From Aureibacter tunicatorum (lineage in GTDB: Bacteria > Bacteroidota > Bacteroidia > Cytophagales > Cyclobacteriaceae), in assembly GCF_036492635.1 (NCBI RefSeq), contig NZ_AP025305.1:3100001-3164000 (forward strand): a DNA stretch of 64,000 bases, given 5' to 3'. The stretch's first letter is position 1. Each line of letters begins with the position of its first letter. The notes beneath the pieces are model-generated. The model did no database searches. It was not told the origin of the DNA and worked only from the letters and a program-made list of their open reading frames with translations. Shown piece by piece: positions 27,131 to 37,453 of this stretch. The position numbers were made by a program, and so were the translations under genes.

Positions 27131-27559
27131 AGTGTGTTTTTTAGTATAAATGATAAAAAAAGAATTGACGAATAAGCAAAGGTTATGCTGGGGCAGTACA
27201 TGAATGGATTATTCAAGATTAGTCCATACATAAGACGTATGGATATCCAGATCAAAAAACTGATAATAGAAAAAATGGAAAAGCTTGGCATTTGAAAAAA
27301 TTGAAAATGAAAATTATAAATATTGCAATAACCAAGCCAGCACATGATATTTCATATTATTATTGCATAATCTTCATTAAATTTATATCACCTCGATTAC
27401 CTTTAACAAATTATCATCATTACTTTATTTCGTTCAAGGAAGGAATGAACTTAAAGATTGAAAATCAATTATAAAAAAGATTAAAAAAATATAATTTATC
27501 AATCTTATTTAAATTGAATAAGACTTAAAAAAAATCAGAACATATCAAGTATACTCTAA
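27131..27559. other. AT-rich intergenic region upstream of the collar operon
   Basis: 429 bp with no credible gene. It must hold the promoter of the collar operon (minus strand) and the end of the LytTR transcript. A weak hairpin with 7-bp arms (27503-27509 and 27517-27523) followed by AT-rich sequence may terminate the latter. I found no clear TAnnTTTG element. Confidence 0.4.
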
Positions 27560-28330
27560 TCACCAAGCATCAACCCATGATTTGAATGAATTCGCTTTCA
27601 ATCTACTAACGGTTATAGGCTCACAGATGTCCTTTTTCAAATTAACCGTCAACTTGCCTCCAAAATAAGGCTCGAAATTGTCAATAGCGTCGATATTTAA
27701 AATCACTCCTCGGTTCGCTCTGAAAAAATGCTCCGGATCGAGTTGAAACTCCAACTTTTCAAGCGTTTGCTCCAACACATGCTCCTTTCCGTCAAACATA
27801 TGCGCCAAACAAGCTCCTCCCTCGCTTTTAAAAAAGGCTATTTCCTTTACGTCAATTTTAAAATACGATTTAGGTCCGCTAACCATGAATCTGTTTCGAT
27901 AAACCTTTGTCCCATTTTTGATCGTCTCCATGATCCTGCTGTAATCGACTTTTTCAGAGACTTCATCATCCTGGGCATGCAGCTTTTCAAATTTTTCAAA
28001 AGCATGCAACAACTTGTCTTCTTCCACAGGTTTCAACAAATAATCAATACTATTGACTTCAAAAGCTCTAATAGCATATTGATCAAAGGCCGTGGTGAAT
28101 ACAATAGGACATTCAACATCCAACTTGTCAAAAATTTCAAAACACAAGCCATCCTTCAATTGGATATCCATGAATATCAAGTCCGGGTATTCCGACTTTG
28201 AAAAATACTCCACAAATGTCGTCACTCTGTCAAACACCGATACTAAAGACCATTTCGGGCGAAGCTCTGAAATATACATTTCAAGCATCCTGGCATTTGG
28301 CTTCTCGTCTTCTATAATTACGTATTTCAT
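27560..28330 (-). CDS. LytR/AlgR-type response regulator (receiver + LytTR DNA-binding domain)
   Basis: 256 residues from the ATG at 28330; a GTG at 28336 overlaps the kinase stop and adds two residues. The receiver domain (1-120) has the phospho-acceptor Asp55 in LIFMDIQLKDG and Lys100 in DYLLKP. The LytTR domain is about 145-256 (IAFFKSEGGACLAHMFDGKEH, FFRANRGVILNIDAIDNFEP). It binds DNA through beta strands. The start codon almost touches the histidine kinase stop, so the pair is translationally coupled and forms a two-component system. The signal and targets are unknown. Confidence 0.92.
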   Translation of the reverse strand: MKYVIIEDEKPNARMLEMYISELRPKWSLVSVFDRVTTFVEYFSKSEYPDLIFMDIQLKDGLCFEIFDKLDVECPIVFTTAFDQYAIRAFEVNSIDYLLKPVEEDKLLHAFEKFEKLHAQDDEVSEKVDYSRIMETIKNGTKVYRNRFMVSGPKSYFKIDVKEIAFFKSEGGACLAHMFDGKEHVLEQTLEKLEFQLDPEHFFRANRGVILNIDAIDNFEPYFGGKLTVNLKKDICEPITVSRLKANSFKSWVDAW

Positions 28331-28335
28331 ATTCA

Positions 28336-29385
28336 CTAAATTATCGGAAGAAAAACTTCAAATTCTTTATCATCTTGCTCGATTCTCACTGGCAAGGATG
28401 TCAAATGGGCAAATCTTCTTTTCAAATTTGAAAGACCTTTACCTGTTGAATGATAAGTGGCTTTCCTCTGGAGATTATTTCTAATTACCATATATTCCCC
28501 CTCCACCTCTATGCGGATTCTTAACATTTGCTCCTCAGTAGCAATATTATGCTTTATAGCGTTTTCAACCAATAGTTGTATAGCCATAGGAGGAATCTCT
28601 TTTTCCATATACTCATCAGGAATGTCTATCATCATTTCAAGGCCATCCTCGTTTCTGATTTTTTGCAGTTCAAAATACTGTTTTGTGAATTCAACATCCT
28701 CGGCCACACTAACAGTAATCCAATCTGACTTTTGCAAAACATATCTGCATATAGATGAAAAATCTTGTATAAATCTTAAAGCTGACCTCTCTTCTTTTAA
28801 AAGAATCAAGGATTTTAAAGCGCTCAGGTTATTGAAAAAAAAATGCGGATTAAGCTGGTCTTGAAGCGCTTTGTATTTCAATTCCATTTTTTCCAGCTTA
28901 AGGCTTTCCATCTCCTTATTCAACTCTATCCAAGTTCTAAATACTCTTATCAATATCGAGATGAAACTAACACAAGTAAAAAGGAGCAACATGGTCAGAA
29001 TAAAAAATGAGGATGCCAGCACAAAATTTTCATCATCCAAAAATCTCTTGTCATAAAAAGTAAAAAACAAGACCAAGAATACGAAAATCGTAAAACCCCA
29101 GCTAAACCCAAATTGCATGGAAATCCTTCTGGTAATATTATTAAAGGACAAGGGCTCTTTGTACTCCAGATACAAATCCAATAGCACAATAAATTCCGAA
29201 ACAACCAAAAAAGCTAACACGACTCCAATGATATCAACATAAATATTGATACCGGGAGGAATGTCCACAAAATACATCATGAATAAAGTCAGGCCGACTG
29301 TAAAAACCGTGATCAGAGCCAATCGCCTCATGATCGACCTGAAATTATAAACAGTCGTCTTCTGCAAATATCCTTTAATATTCAT
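28336..29385 (-). CDS. LytS/YehU-type sensor histidine kinase
   Basis: A 349-residue protein. Four membrane segments (about 21-40, 51-72, 95-112, 123-148) form a small sensor without a large extracytoplasmic domain. A coiled-coil linker (about 150-175) leads to the His_kinase domain with His181 in LNPHFFFNNL and an ATPase region with QLLVENAIKHN and GKGLSNLKRRF. The degenerate short ATPase is normal for this family. It is the partner of the LytTR regulator encoded immediately downstream. Confidence 0.92.
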   Translation of the reverse strand: MNIKGYLQKTTVYNFRSIMRRLALITVFTVGLTLFMMYFVDIPPGINIYVDIIGVVLAFLVVSEFIVLLDLYLEYKEPLSFNNITRRISMQFGFSWGFTIFVFLVLFFTFYDKRFLDDENFVLASSFFILTMLLLFTCVSFISILIRVFRTWIELNKEMESLKLEKMELKYKALQDQLNPHFFFNNLSALKSLILLKEERSALRFIQDFSSICRYVLQKSDWITVSVAEDVEFTKQYFELQKIRNEDGLEMMIDIPDEYMEKEIPPMAIQLLVENAIKHNIATEEQMLRIRIEVEGEYMVIRNNLQRKATYHSTGKGLSNLKRRFAHLTSLPVRIEQDDKEFEVFLPII

Positions 29386-29512
29386 GACTTAAGTTTTATC
29401 TTGTTCAATAATGTTTATGACGATTAGGTTTTTTATGGTTTTCTTGCTCACCCTCCTTTGTATTCCCCCCAATAGGAAATAAAGTGGCATAAAAAATCAT
29501 TCGTGATAATAT

Positions 29513-30139
29513 TTAATTAGAACTCAAATTATTTTTCTCTGGTTTTCGCGCATAATTGACAAACCTTATCATGCCAATCCACACCATGATATAACTCAAC
29601 ATTTCCATTCCTTCCCTAGAAGTACTTCCAAACAAATATTGGCCATCGCAAAACACATGGCTTGCCGCCAACTCCACTATGCGAGAAAAGACTATCAAAA
29701 CAGAAAGTCCCAAGGCTATAATTTTTGTAAAACTCCTCTCCATTACCAAATCGAAAGTTTTCAGAAACTCTTTTCGATAAATGTATACAAAGGAAACCAA
29801 TGCTGTCTTCAGCGTGATCAAAATAAGTAATGGAGCCACCGGAGAAATAAATTTGCTAATCACCATATCAAGCTCATAAACCAATAAAGCGGTGAATAAA
29901 AGCCCTAGGCTTGACAAATAAACTTTCATATAACTCGCTTTGAAATACAAATAAACCAAACAAGCTATTATATTCATCAAAACCACAACCTCAATCAGCC
30001 CGCCATACACTTGTTCATTAAACAGATAAACAATGCTGCTGTCAATAGCTATCAACAAAAAAGCCAATGTGAACAAAGCACTATGCGCCAACACATCTTT
30101 AAGCCAGCATAAATACAACTTCAAACTATCAATCATCAT
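29513..30139 (-). CDS. Multipass membrane protein, unknown
   Basis: A 208-residue protein of six to seven hydrophobic helices with short loops and a basic C-terminal tail (RFVNYARKPEKNN). I recognise no family motif. It lies 127 bp upstream of the histidine kinase in the same orientation and may be cotranscribed with it as a membrane accessory; this rests on position alone. Confidence 0.55.
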   Translation of the reverse strand: MMIDSLKLYLCWLKDVLAHSALFTLAFLLIAIDSSIVYLFNEQVYGGLIEVVVLMNIIACLVYLYFKASYMKVYLSSLGLLFTALLVYELDMVISKFISPVAPLLILITLKTALVSFVYIYRKEFLKTFDLVMERSFTKIIALGLSVLIVFSRIVELAASHVFCDGQYLFGSTSREGMEMLSYIMVWIGMIRFVNYARKPEKNNLSSN

Positions 30140-30215
30140 CCCTTATTATCCTATTCCATGTAATATTAGCGTAATGTTAAGCCAATTGTTCCATTATTGT
30201 CGTTATATTTTTTCC

Positions 30216-30254
30216 AAAAAATAAGGAATGAGCTAATCCGCCGCCCACTCCTTA
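30216..30254 (-). terminator. Intrinsic terminator of the RND efflux operon
   Basis: A 12-bp stem with two G-U pairs (arms 30243-30254 and 30222-30233, 9-nt loop) is followed on the minus strand by six T residues (complement of 30216-30221). It lies 17 bp past the TolC-like gene stop and ends the three-gene efflux operon. Confidence 0.8.
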
Positions 30255-30271
30255 ACATAGCACAAAAAAAT

Positions 30272-31576
30272 CTAATCAATATTATGGTTAGTCAACGCTC
30301 CAATCGCCTTTTCCCAAGACGTCTTCTTAAGCTCATAATCTCTCAAAGCAATGATCAAGTCAAAATGCGCTTTTTGCCACTCCGCTTGAGCATTAAGCAC
30401 ATCAGCGGTCGTGTTAAGCTGAGCGTCAAAACTCACCTTCGTCTCCTCCAAGCTTTCTGTCGCTTGTCCAACATTCTTGATGGACATCAATACTTGTTGA
30501 TAATTCTCCTCCAATTCAAGCGAGATTTGCTTGATTTCCAATGTCACATAATCCTCCGTTTTGGAATAGTCATTTTGAGCTTTTTCCTTTTTGATTTTGG
30601 CTAGCTGCTCTTTCTGCTTTCTCTCGCCGAAATGAAACACAGGAATGGAAACTCTACCTCCAACAAGTCCTATCGGATCAATATTTTCACCGATTTTATC
30701 AGCATAAGCATACATGTAGCCTGCTGTAACGCCTGCTTCCGGCAAATAGTCCGCGCGAGCTATTTTCCTATCATACTCCGCCAATAAAATCTGGTTTTCA
30801 GCAAGCTTCAACTCATTTCTGTTATTCAAAGCTTTTTCAAGTCCACCGTTCACATTCACCCTATTGTGATCATCATCAATCAATGCGTCCGACAAGATAA
30901 TTTCAGTCTCTAACTCTTGTCCCAAAAGCTGATTCAAATAAGCCGTCGCTATCTCAACGCCATTTTTAGCCTTTACAAGATTTATCTCCGCTTGATTTTT
31001 TTGAACGCCAACTTTAAGCTTTTCACTTGCAGGCGCCAAACCAACTTCATACATGGCATTCATCTGATCTTCCATTTCCGTCAGCATTGTCAAATAATTA
31101 TCCGACAATCCCACAGCCTCTTTAGCCGCAGCTAAATTCCAATACGCCTGGTCCGCTAAAAGCAAGATTTCAGCATGGGTCAATTCATAGCTTTGCCCAG
31201 CCATCTCTTGTCCAATCTTTGCCTGAGCGTTAATCGCCTTGATCTTACCTCCAGCATAAATCGGTTGAGACATCATAACATCCGTAGCGAACATGCTTAA
31301 GTTATTAGTCATCATCTCAGGTCCTAAGACCAATTCCAAATTCGGAGAGTAAATTCCTGTCGCAGACGCCTCCACACTTGGCAAATAAGCTTTTTTCGCA
31401 ATCTTCATATTAGCTTCAGCTTCCTTGATTCTCAATTCTGCTTCCTTAAGATCCTTGTTGTTTTCAACAACCAATCTTCGGCAATCCTCAGAGCTCAGTG
31501 TAACCTGAGCCTGGGATCGCGTAATCATCAAACCGCATAATATGATGAGCAATACTATATATTTAAATTCTTTCAT
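30272..31576 (-). CDS. TolC-like outer-membrane efflux channel
   Basis: A 434-residue protein with a signal peptide cleaved near SQAQ (residue 23). It has the duplicated OEP coiled-coil architecture with Ala/Glu-rich amphipathic helices (LRIKEAEANMKIAKKAYLPS; LAENQILLAEYDRKIARADY) and a C-terminal motif ATADVLNAQAEWQKAHFDLI. It forms the trimeric exit duct for the RND pump encoded just upstream (12-bp gap). Substrates are not evident from sequence. Confidence 0.92.
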   Translation of the reverse strand: MKEFKYIVLLIILCGLMITRSQAQVTLSSEDCRRLVVENNKDLKEAELRIKEAEANMKIAKKAYLPSVEASATGIYSPNLELVLGPEMMTNNLSMFATDVMMSQPIYAGGKIKAINAQAKIGQEMAGQSYELTHAEILLLADQAYWNLAAAKEAVGLSDNYLTMLTEMEDQMNAMYEVGLAPASEKLKVGVQKNQAEINLVKAKNGVEIATAYLNQLLGQELETEIILSDALIDDDHNRVNVNGGLEKALNNRNELKLAENQILLAEYDRKIARADYLPEAGVTAGYMYAYADKIGENIDPIGLVGGRVSIPVFHFGERKQKEQLAKIKKEKAQNDYSKTEDYVTLEIKQISLELEENYQQVLMSIKNVGQATESLEETKVSFDAQLNTTADVLNAQAEWQKAHFDLIIALRDYELKKTSWEKAIGALTNHNID

Positions 31577-31588
31577 CGGATTTCTTGT

Positions 31589-34500
31589 TTAGATGTTTTT
31601 GACTTGTTTGGCATCGACATTATAGAACAGCGCGTAAAGCACCGGAACCACAAACAATGTGATCAATGACCCTACGAGCAGGCCAAACATAATCGTGATA
31701 GCCATTGAGATAAACATTGCATCCCATAACAGCGGCAACATTCCCAATATGGTAGTCAATGAAGCCATCATCACTGGCCTCATCCTCGAAACAGACGCAT
31801 CAATTGTCGCTTCCGCAGGATGCTTTCCTTCTTTGATACCCAATTTGATTTCATCCAATAGCACTATAGCATTCTTAATCATCATTCCTATCAAGCCAAG
31901 CGCTCCGATAATACCCATGAAGTTCAAGAATTCGCCTGTAATCAAGAATCCCATCACAATTCCTATAAATGCCAAAGGAACCATAAGGAAAATAATCATC
32001 GGTTGCTTTAGATTATTGAATAATGCCACAATGATCAAAACCATCAGACCTAATGCCATTGGCAAAAACTTAAACAACGCTTCATTGGCATCCTGAGAAG
32101 CTCCTACCATACCTTTCCATGACAATTCATATCCATCCGGGAGTTCAATAGCCTCTACCTCTTTTTTCACATTAGCAACAAGCTCTTCACCCGTATGACC
32201 ATTGCGAACATCGCTTTGCACCTTAATCGCTCTTTTGCCATTTCTTCTAAAGACCACTTGATCTTCCCATCCTAATGAAACAGAATTAGTAATCTGGCCC
32301 AGCGGCACACTACCTCTTGACATAGATCCCCATACAGGTATGGAATTCATGTCTTCTATATTATCAGACAACTCTCTTGAAGATTTCAACATCACAGGAA
32401 TCTGCTTGTCGTTCTCATTCACTAAACCTATTGGCATACCTGTACTGGCAACCAAAATCGATTGAGCCATGTCTTTTCTTGTCAGTCCCAATGCTTGCGC
32501 TTGATCATTGTCAAAGCTTGGCATATATCGCTTGGTCTTGTTGCCAAGATTGTCATCTATATTCTTTGCCGTAGGCTCATCTCTAAGCACTTCTTTTACC
32601 TGAGCCGAGATGCCTCTCAAAACAGCCGGATCAGGACCTGTAACCAATATCTCAACAGGGTAATCCTCAAACGCAGCTCCATACTCCATCACTCTCACTG
32701 TAGCATGAGGATAATTAAGCTTGAAGTATTCATTCACTTCCTTCATAGCTTGCTCCACATCATCCAGTTCCTCCATCTCTACGATCATCTCGCCATAATG
32801 GCTTCCACCTTGGGCCATTGGTCTCAACATCGTATATCTTGCTGGAGTAGATCCAATAGCTGTTGTTACGGACACAACCTTATCTATTTTCATTACATCC
32901 TTTTCAGCCTTATACATATCCGCCTCTACCGACTTGATATCACTGCCATTATCCAGCGTGTATTCAATGATAAATTGATCATAAGGCGTCTTTGGAATAA
33001 AATCCATCTTCACATATCTGAAACCAAAGAATGACAAAAACAACACTACGGTGCAAAAAGCCACGAACCCTCTTTTATGCCACAAAGTCCATGTAACCAT
33101 TTTTCTAAATACCTTATAGACTTTTGAATCATAAACACCATTATTATTGTCATTTGACGCATCTTGGTTCACTTCTTTTCTATAAAAGAACTTGGCCATG
33201 AATGGCGTCTGAACCATTGCGAAGATCCAACTCAGCAATAATGAAATTACCAAAACTGTAAACAAAGAAGACAAAAACTCTCCCGCGGCGTGCGGAGCCA
33301 TTCCCAGTGGCAAGAAAGCCAAAATAGCAATCATTGTCGCTGCAAGCAATGGCCAAGATGTTTTCTTAGCTGTATTGACGAATGCCAATGATGGCTTCAT
33401 CCCTTTTTTGAGATCTATCAAGATACCGTCAGCAACTACTATGGAATTGTCAACCAACATACCCATCGCAAGTATGATAGCCGCCAAAGTCACTCTGTGC
33501 AATGGAAGGTCGATTGCATTCATCGTAATCAACGTCGCTAAAATCGTGAATACCAATCCACTTGAAATCAACAATCCCGATCTAAAGCCCATCGCAAACA
33601 ATAAAACGATAATCACAATACCTACTGACATTACCAAGTTAAGCACGAATTCATCCACTGAATTGTCAACTCTGTCCGGTTGAGAATAAATAGTCTCCAC
33701 CTCAATACCCGCAGGCAAATTTTTCTTTATTTCCGCTAGACGCTCATCGACTCTAGCTCCCAATTGAACCACATTAATATTGCTTTCATTAGACAAACCT
33801 AAGCTTAAAGCCATTTGACCGTTGAAATGCAATGCGTTTCTTTTCGGCTCGTAAAACGAACGATTCACCTTGGCGATATCTCCCAATCTCACAGATCCTC
33901 CTGAAGGCATTTGAAGCAACAAGTTGTTCACATCCTCCAAGCTCGTCATACGATCACCAACATCTATTCTTACTGATTCCGTACCCACTTTCACAGTACC
34001 CGAATTCACAATTTCTCCTTGAGACTGCATTGCTTGCGCAATCATCATCGGATTCATCGACATTCCCGCCAGCTTCTCTTCGGAAAAAACGATTTCTATC
34101 GCTTCATTTTGCATACCGAAGATTTGCGACCTCTTCACTCCCGGCACTGTCAACAATTCACGCTCAATGTACTGAGTGTATTTATTCAATTCCGGCAAAG
34201 AATGTCCGTCTGAAGTCACAGCGTACAGAATACCATAAGTATCTGCAAAGTCGTCATTGACTATTGGCTCATAAGCTCCAGAAGGCAACTGAGATTTGAT
34301 ATCTCCTACTTTTCTTCTCAAGTGGTCCCAAAGCTGAGGCAATTCCGAAGTTTTAACATCATTTTTAATGTTCACTTTGATTACGGAAAGACCGGCTTCA
34401 GATCTTGACTCTATATAATCTACATTTTCCAATCTTCTGATGCCTTTTTCCAGCACATCAGAAACTTCCAACTCTACTTCATGCGCGTTAGCTCCCGGAT

Positions 34501-34645
34501 ACATGGTGATTACCATTGCTGTCTTGACTGGTATTTCAGCATCCTCAAGCTTTCCTATTCTCATATAAGAATACAAACCGCCTATCACCACGCCGACAAA
34601 CAACATTATCAGCAGTGCTTTTTGTTCCAATATCTTCTCCAGCAT
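31589..34645 (-). CDS. RND-family efflux transporter permease (AcrB/MexB-like)
   Basis: A 1018-residue protein with the classical 12-helix, two-large-loop RND layout. It opens MLEKILEQKALLIMLFVGVV and has the docking/porter signature YPGANAHEVELEV. In helix 4 the proton-relay segment reads GMLVDNSIVVADG, so the usual Asp-Asp pair is Asp-Asn. Helix 10-12 motifs (GLIGMMIKNAIVLLDE, RMRPVMMASLTTILGMLPLL) are typical. It exports small molecules by proton antiport together with the adaptor and TolC-like genes flanking it. The start overlaps the adaptor stop (TAATG), which shows tight coupling. Confidence 0.95.
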   Translation of the reverse strand: MLEKILEQKALLIMLFVGVVIGGLYSYMRIGKLEDAEIPVKTAMVITMYPGANAHEVELEVSDVLEKGIRRLENVDYIESRSEAGLSVIKVNIKNDVKTSELPQLWDHLRRKVGDIKSQLPSGAYEPIVNDDFADTYGILYAVTSDGHSLPELNKYTQYIERELLTVPGVKRSQIFGMQNEAIEIVFSEEKLAGMSMNPMMIAQAMQSQGEIVNSGTVKVGTESVRIDVGDRMTSLEDVNNLLLQMPSGGSVRLGDIAKVNRSFYEPKRNALHFNGQMALSLGLSNESNINVVQLGARVDERLAEIKKNLPAGIEVETIYSQPDRVDNSVDEFVLNLVMSVGIVIIVLLFAMGFRSGLLISSGLVFTILATLITMNAIDLPLHRVTLAAIILAMGMLVDNSIVVADGILIDLKKGMKPSLAFVNTAKKTSWPLLAATMIAILAFLPLGMAPHAAGEFLSSLFTVLVISLLLSWIFAMVQTPFMAKFFYRKEVNQDASNDNNNGVYDSKVYKVFRKMVTWTLWHKRGFVAFCTVVLFLSFFGFRYVKMDFIPKTPYDQFIIEYTLDNGSDIKSVEADMYKAEKDVMKIDKVVSVTTAIGSTPARYTMLRPMAQGGSHYGEMIVEMEELDDVEQAMKEVNEYFKLNYPHATVRVMEYGAAFEDYPVEILVTGPDPAVLRGISAQVKEVLRDEPTAKNIDDNLGNKTKRYMPSFDNDQAQALGLTRKDMAQSILVASTGMPIGLVNENDKQIPVMLKSSRELSDNIEDMNSIPVWGSMSRGSVPLGQITNSVSLGWEDQVVFRRNGKRAIKVQSDVRNGHTGEELVANVKKEVEAIELPDGYELSWKGMVGASQDANEALFKFLPMALGLMVLIIVALFNNLKQPMIIFLMVPLAFIGIVMGFLITGEFLNFMGIIGALGLIGMMIKNAIVLLDEIKLGIKEGKHPAEATIDASVSRMRPVMMASLTTILGMLPLLWDAMFISMAITIMFGLLVGSLITLFVVPVLYALFYNVDAKQVKNI

Positions 34646-35715
34646 TACAACAGCCCTCCTACATTGGTTGAACTTGCATTTTCAAGCACTTTCACTTTTT
34701 GACCTTCAAGCAAAGCATTCACACCAGCTGTAACTACCCAGCTATTCGCTTTTAGTTGATTACTGCTAAGCTTCACTTTTCCTCCATTGGCCAATCCGAT
34801 CAAATTAACCTCGATCTTTTTCACCGATCCATTTTCTTGAACAGTCCATACATAGTCTTTTCCAGACTCTCTTAAGATAGACTCAACAGGAAGATGAATA
34901 TATTCCACATCTTTGGCTGGAAGCTTGATATTCACGCTTGCCAACATTCCTGATTTAAGTTGTTCGTTATTATCATCTGCAAATGAAAATTTCACTTCAT
35001 AAAGGTCATCCATTCCTGATTTTTGACCTACAGAGACAAACTCCAAAGGCAAGGACTTCAATCCAGCGCTAGGAATTTCAGCTTCCGCCATAACATCCTC
35101 GCTAATCAATGATATTCTGCTAGAAGGCACCTTCACAATCACATCCATCGCTTGCACGTCTATGATTGAAATCACTGGAACTCCCGGGCCAACTGTTTCA
35201 AAATTATTAACAAACTTGGCTGACACATAACCTGAGAACGGAGCCACCAATCTCGTATCCCTTAATTGATTTTTGCTATGGTCATAAGCCACTGTCGCCA
35301 ACTCATATCCTGATTTGATTTTTTGATAGGAATTTTCAGGCAATTTACCTTTTTCAAACAATTGCTTATAACGCTCATACTCTCCCTTTACTTGATCATA
35401 CTGAGCTTTATTCTGCTTTACTTGAATCTGATAATCCCTAGGATCTATCTCCGCCAGCAATTGACCTTTTTTAACAAAATCGCCTTGTTTGACTTTCATC
35501 TGATGCAAAGGCCCGCCAACTCTGAACGAAAGCATTGCTTCCTTTTTTTCTTTTATCTCACCATTTACTTTCAACTTTCCCTCACCAACTTCATTGGCTA
35601 TTTGAACTGCTTTCACCAACTTCTCATCTGCTTGAGAAGACTCCTGCTTAGATTGGCAACTAAAGCCATAAGCCAAAGTCATAAGAATCATAAGTTTAAT
35701 AGCATGTCTCATCAT
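34645..35715 (-). CDS. RND periplasmic adaptor lipoprotein (HlyD/MFP family)
   Basis: A 356-residue protein with the lipobox GFSC (Cys20). The lipoyl halves flank a coiled-coil hairpin (GGPLHQMKVKQGDFVKKGQL ... about 85-140 ... LVAPFSGYVSAKFVNNFETV). A beta-barrel and membrane-proximal domain follow (LPVESILRESGKDYVWTV). It bridges the inner-membrane pump and the outer channel. It is first in the adaptor-pump-channel operon, with a candidate promoter about 50 nt upstream. Confidence 0.93.
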   Translation of the reverse strand: MMRHAIKLMILMTLAYGFSCQSKQESSQADEKLVKAVQIANEVGEGKLKVNGEIKEKKEAMLSFRVGGPLHQMKVKQGDFVKKGQLLAEIDPRDYQIQVKQNKAQYDQVKGEYERYKQLFEKGKLPENSYQKIKSGYELATVAYDHSKNQLRDTRLVAPFSGYVSAKFVNNFETVGPGVPVISIIDVQAMDVIVKVPSSRISLISEDVMAEAEIPSAGLKSLPLEFVSVGQKSGMDDLYEVKFSFADDNNEQLKSGMLASVNIKLPAKDVEYIHLPVESILRESGKDYVWTVQENGSVKKIEVNLIGLANGGKVKLSSNQLKANSWVVTAGVNALLEGQKVKVLENASSTNVGGLL

Positions 35716-36055
35716 TTCGTTTCTTTAGATCAATTGCGGTTTTTTAAATGATTTATAATGCAAAAGTAGCCCTTAGATAGTCTCACAAGATTATAAATTC
35801 AGCTAAGTGATAAAATCAGCAACTGAAATGACAGATAACAAAGTTGAAGTGAATCCATCCAAAACCTTGAATTTCAGAAATCGCGTCGCAACCACCTCAT
35901 GTTAAGATCTGGTTAATTCGCATTTAAAATTTCATTACTTATACAGCTTAAACATTATTAAATTTATAATTAAGGATTGGAAATTTACAAATAACGCATA
36001 TAGAATATAACTTCATGTTCGACAATGACAAACCACTAAACTTATCAACACAAAC
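35716..36055. other. Divergent promoter region between efflux and TPR genes
   Basis: 340 bp separating two divergently transcribed genes. On the minus side it contains a good promoter candidate for the efflux operon. The rest is AT-rich. A 25-codon frame near 35828 has no supporting signals and I do not call it. Confidence 0.4.
35761..35788 (-). promoter_or_regulatory. Candidate promoter of the RND efflux operon
   Basis: Read on the minus strand, TACTTTTG (complement of 35761-35768) matches the TAnnTTTG -7 element. A TTG (complement of 35786-35788) lies 17 nt upstream at the -33 position. The start codon of the adaptor gene follows about 45 nt downstream. Confidence 0.45.
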
Positions 36056-37381
36056 ATGAATCGTCGTTATATTTTAGCGCTAGGCTTTTATCTCATTAGC
36101 GCTTCAGGATTCGCTCAAACCCCGGCAAACCCTACGAATCCGATTACTATTTCAAAAAAAACCGAGATCAAAAACACTATTGAGACCGAGACGGGAAAAA
36201 TCAAATCAAATCCCAACAATGCCGACGCCTATCTCGAAAGAGGAATCGCATGGCACATGATCGATGACAATCGAAAAGCTCTGGTGGATCTAAACAAAGC
36301 TATCTCATTGAATCCTAATAACGCTAAAGCCTATCATTATAGAGGAAAAGTCAAATCCAGCCTAGGCGACAACCGCGGCGCTGTAAGCGATCAATCGGAA
36401 GCTTCCAAACTTAGTCCCAAGGACTCTAAAATTTTCCTAGCCAGAGGCATCGCTTATTTCCAAATGCATGACAACAAGAGAGCGCTTCAAGATTTTGACA
36501 AAACAATAATTTTAAGCCCTAACACCTGCGAAGCTTTTTACCAAAGAGCTTTAGTAAAAAACAAGATGGGATATAAAATGGACGCTTTGAATGACTTCTT
36601 CAAAGCCACTGAATTGAACCCTAACCACTTGGAGAGCTATTTGGAAAGATCGAAAATCAAATTCCAACTCAACAACCATAAAGGAGCAATAAAAGACTTT
36701 AACAAGATCATAGAATTGGCGAAAGGCGACACTCCCGCTGAAGTATTTTCAAATCGCGGAGTATCCAGAGCCACTCTTGGCGACTTCAAAGGAGCTGTAG
36801 ACGATTACAACAAAGCCATCATCATCGACCCTAAAAATGATGATGTTTATTACAACAAAGGCGTGGCTCGTTTTAATCTCGGGGATGCTAATGGAGCAAT
36901 AGAGGATTATTCTAAAGCCATCGAACTAAATGATAAAAATGCACAAGCATGGCATGACAGAGGCGTTGCCGAATTCGAATCAGGTGACAATAATCAAGCC
37001 TTGCAAGATTATAATTCAGCAATATCCTTAGGACTTAAAAATGACATTGTATTTTCAAATAGAGGCGTTGTCAAATATATGTTGGAGGACTATAAAGGCG
37101 CTTTGAACGATTATACTACTTCTTTGGAAATGAACTCCAAAAACGAAAAAGCTTGTTATAACAGAGGAATGGCGAGGCTGAAACTTAAAGACTACAAGGG
37201 AGCGATCAAAGACTTTACGCACGCCATAGACCTTAGTCCTGAAAATGCCGACGCTTACTTCAATAGAGCTGAGGCTAAAAGACACATTGATAAAACCAAT
37301 TCCAGCTGCATGGATTGGTCAAAAGCCGGAGAACTTGGATACTACGAGGCTTACGATATGATCAAACAACATTGTAATTAA
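36056..37381 (+). CDS. Exported tetratricopeptide-repeat protein (11 TPRs)
   Basis: A 441-residue protein with a signal peptide cleaved after GFAQ (residue 21). From about residue 50 to the C terminus it is eleven consecutive 34-residue TPR units, most with the W/Y-x-x-R-G ... G-D-x-x-x-A-x-x-D-(Y/F)-x-K-A-I-x-L pattern. It is a helical solenoid for protein-protein contacts in the periplasm. No enzymatic domain is attached. It stands alone with its own terminator, so the partner cannot be inferred. Confidence 0.9.
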   Translation: MNRRYILALGFYLISASGFAQTPANPTNPITISKKTEIKNTIETETGKIKSNPNNADAYLERGIAWHMIDDNRKALVDLNKAISLNPNNAKAYHYRGKVKSSLGDNRGAVSDQSEASKLSPKDSKIFLARGIAYFQMHDNKRALQDFDKTIILSPNTCEAFYQRALVKNKMGYKMDALNDFFKATELNPNHLESYLERSKIKFQLNNHKGAIKDFNKIIELAKGDTPAEVFSNRGVSRATLGDFKGAVDDYNKAIIIDPKNDDVYYNKGVARFNLGDANGAIEDYSKAIELNDKNAQAWHDRGVAEFESGDNNQALQDYNSAISLGLKNDIVFSNRGVVKYMLEDYKGALNDYTTSLEMNSKNEKACYNRGMARLKLKDYKGAIKDFTHAIDLSPENADAYFNRAEAKRHIDKTNSSCMDWSKAGELGYYEAYDMIKQHCN

Positions 37382-37389
37382 TACTTTCT

Positions 37390-37423
37390 CAAGCCTGCTA
37401 TTTTATGCGGGCTTGAATTTTTT
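37390..37423 (+). terminator. Intrinsic terminator of the TPR gene
   Basis: A 9-bp stem with one G-U pair (37390-37398 with 37407-37415) and an 8-nt loop is followed by AA and six T residues (37418-37423). It lies 9 bp beyond the TPR gene stop codon. Confidence 0.85.
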
Positions 37424-37453
37424 AACATTTTTCTTTTTCAGCAACCAATTCTG

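Noticed and set aside
31659-34702. Several plus-strand frames of 64-190 codons opposite the RND pump gene
   Set aside because: All are antisense to a full-length, motif-complete transporter and have no independent signals.
35828-35905. 25-codon frame in the efflux/TPR divergent region
   Set aside because: No ribosome binding site, flanking structure or composition signal distinguishes it from chance.
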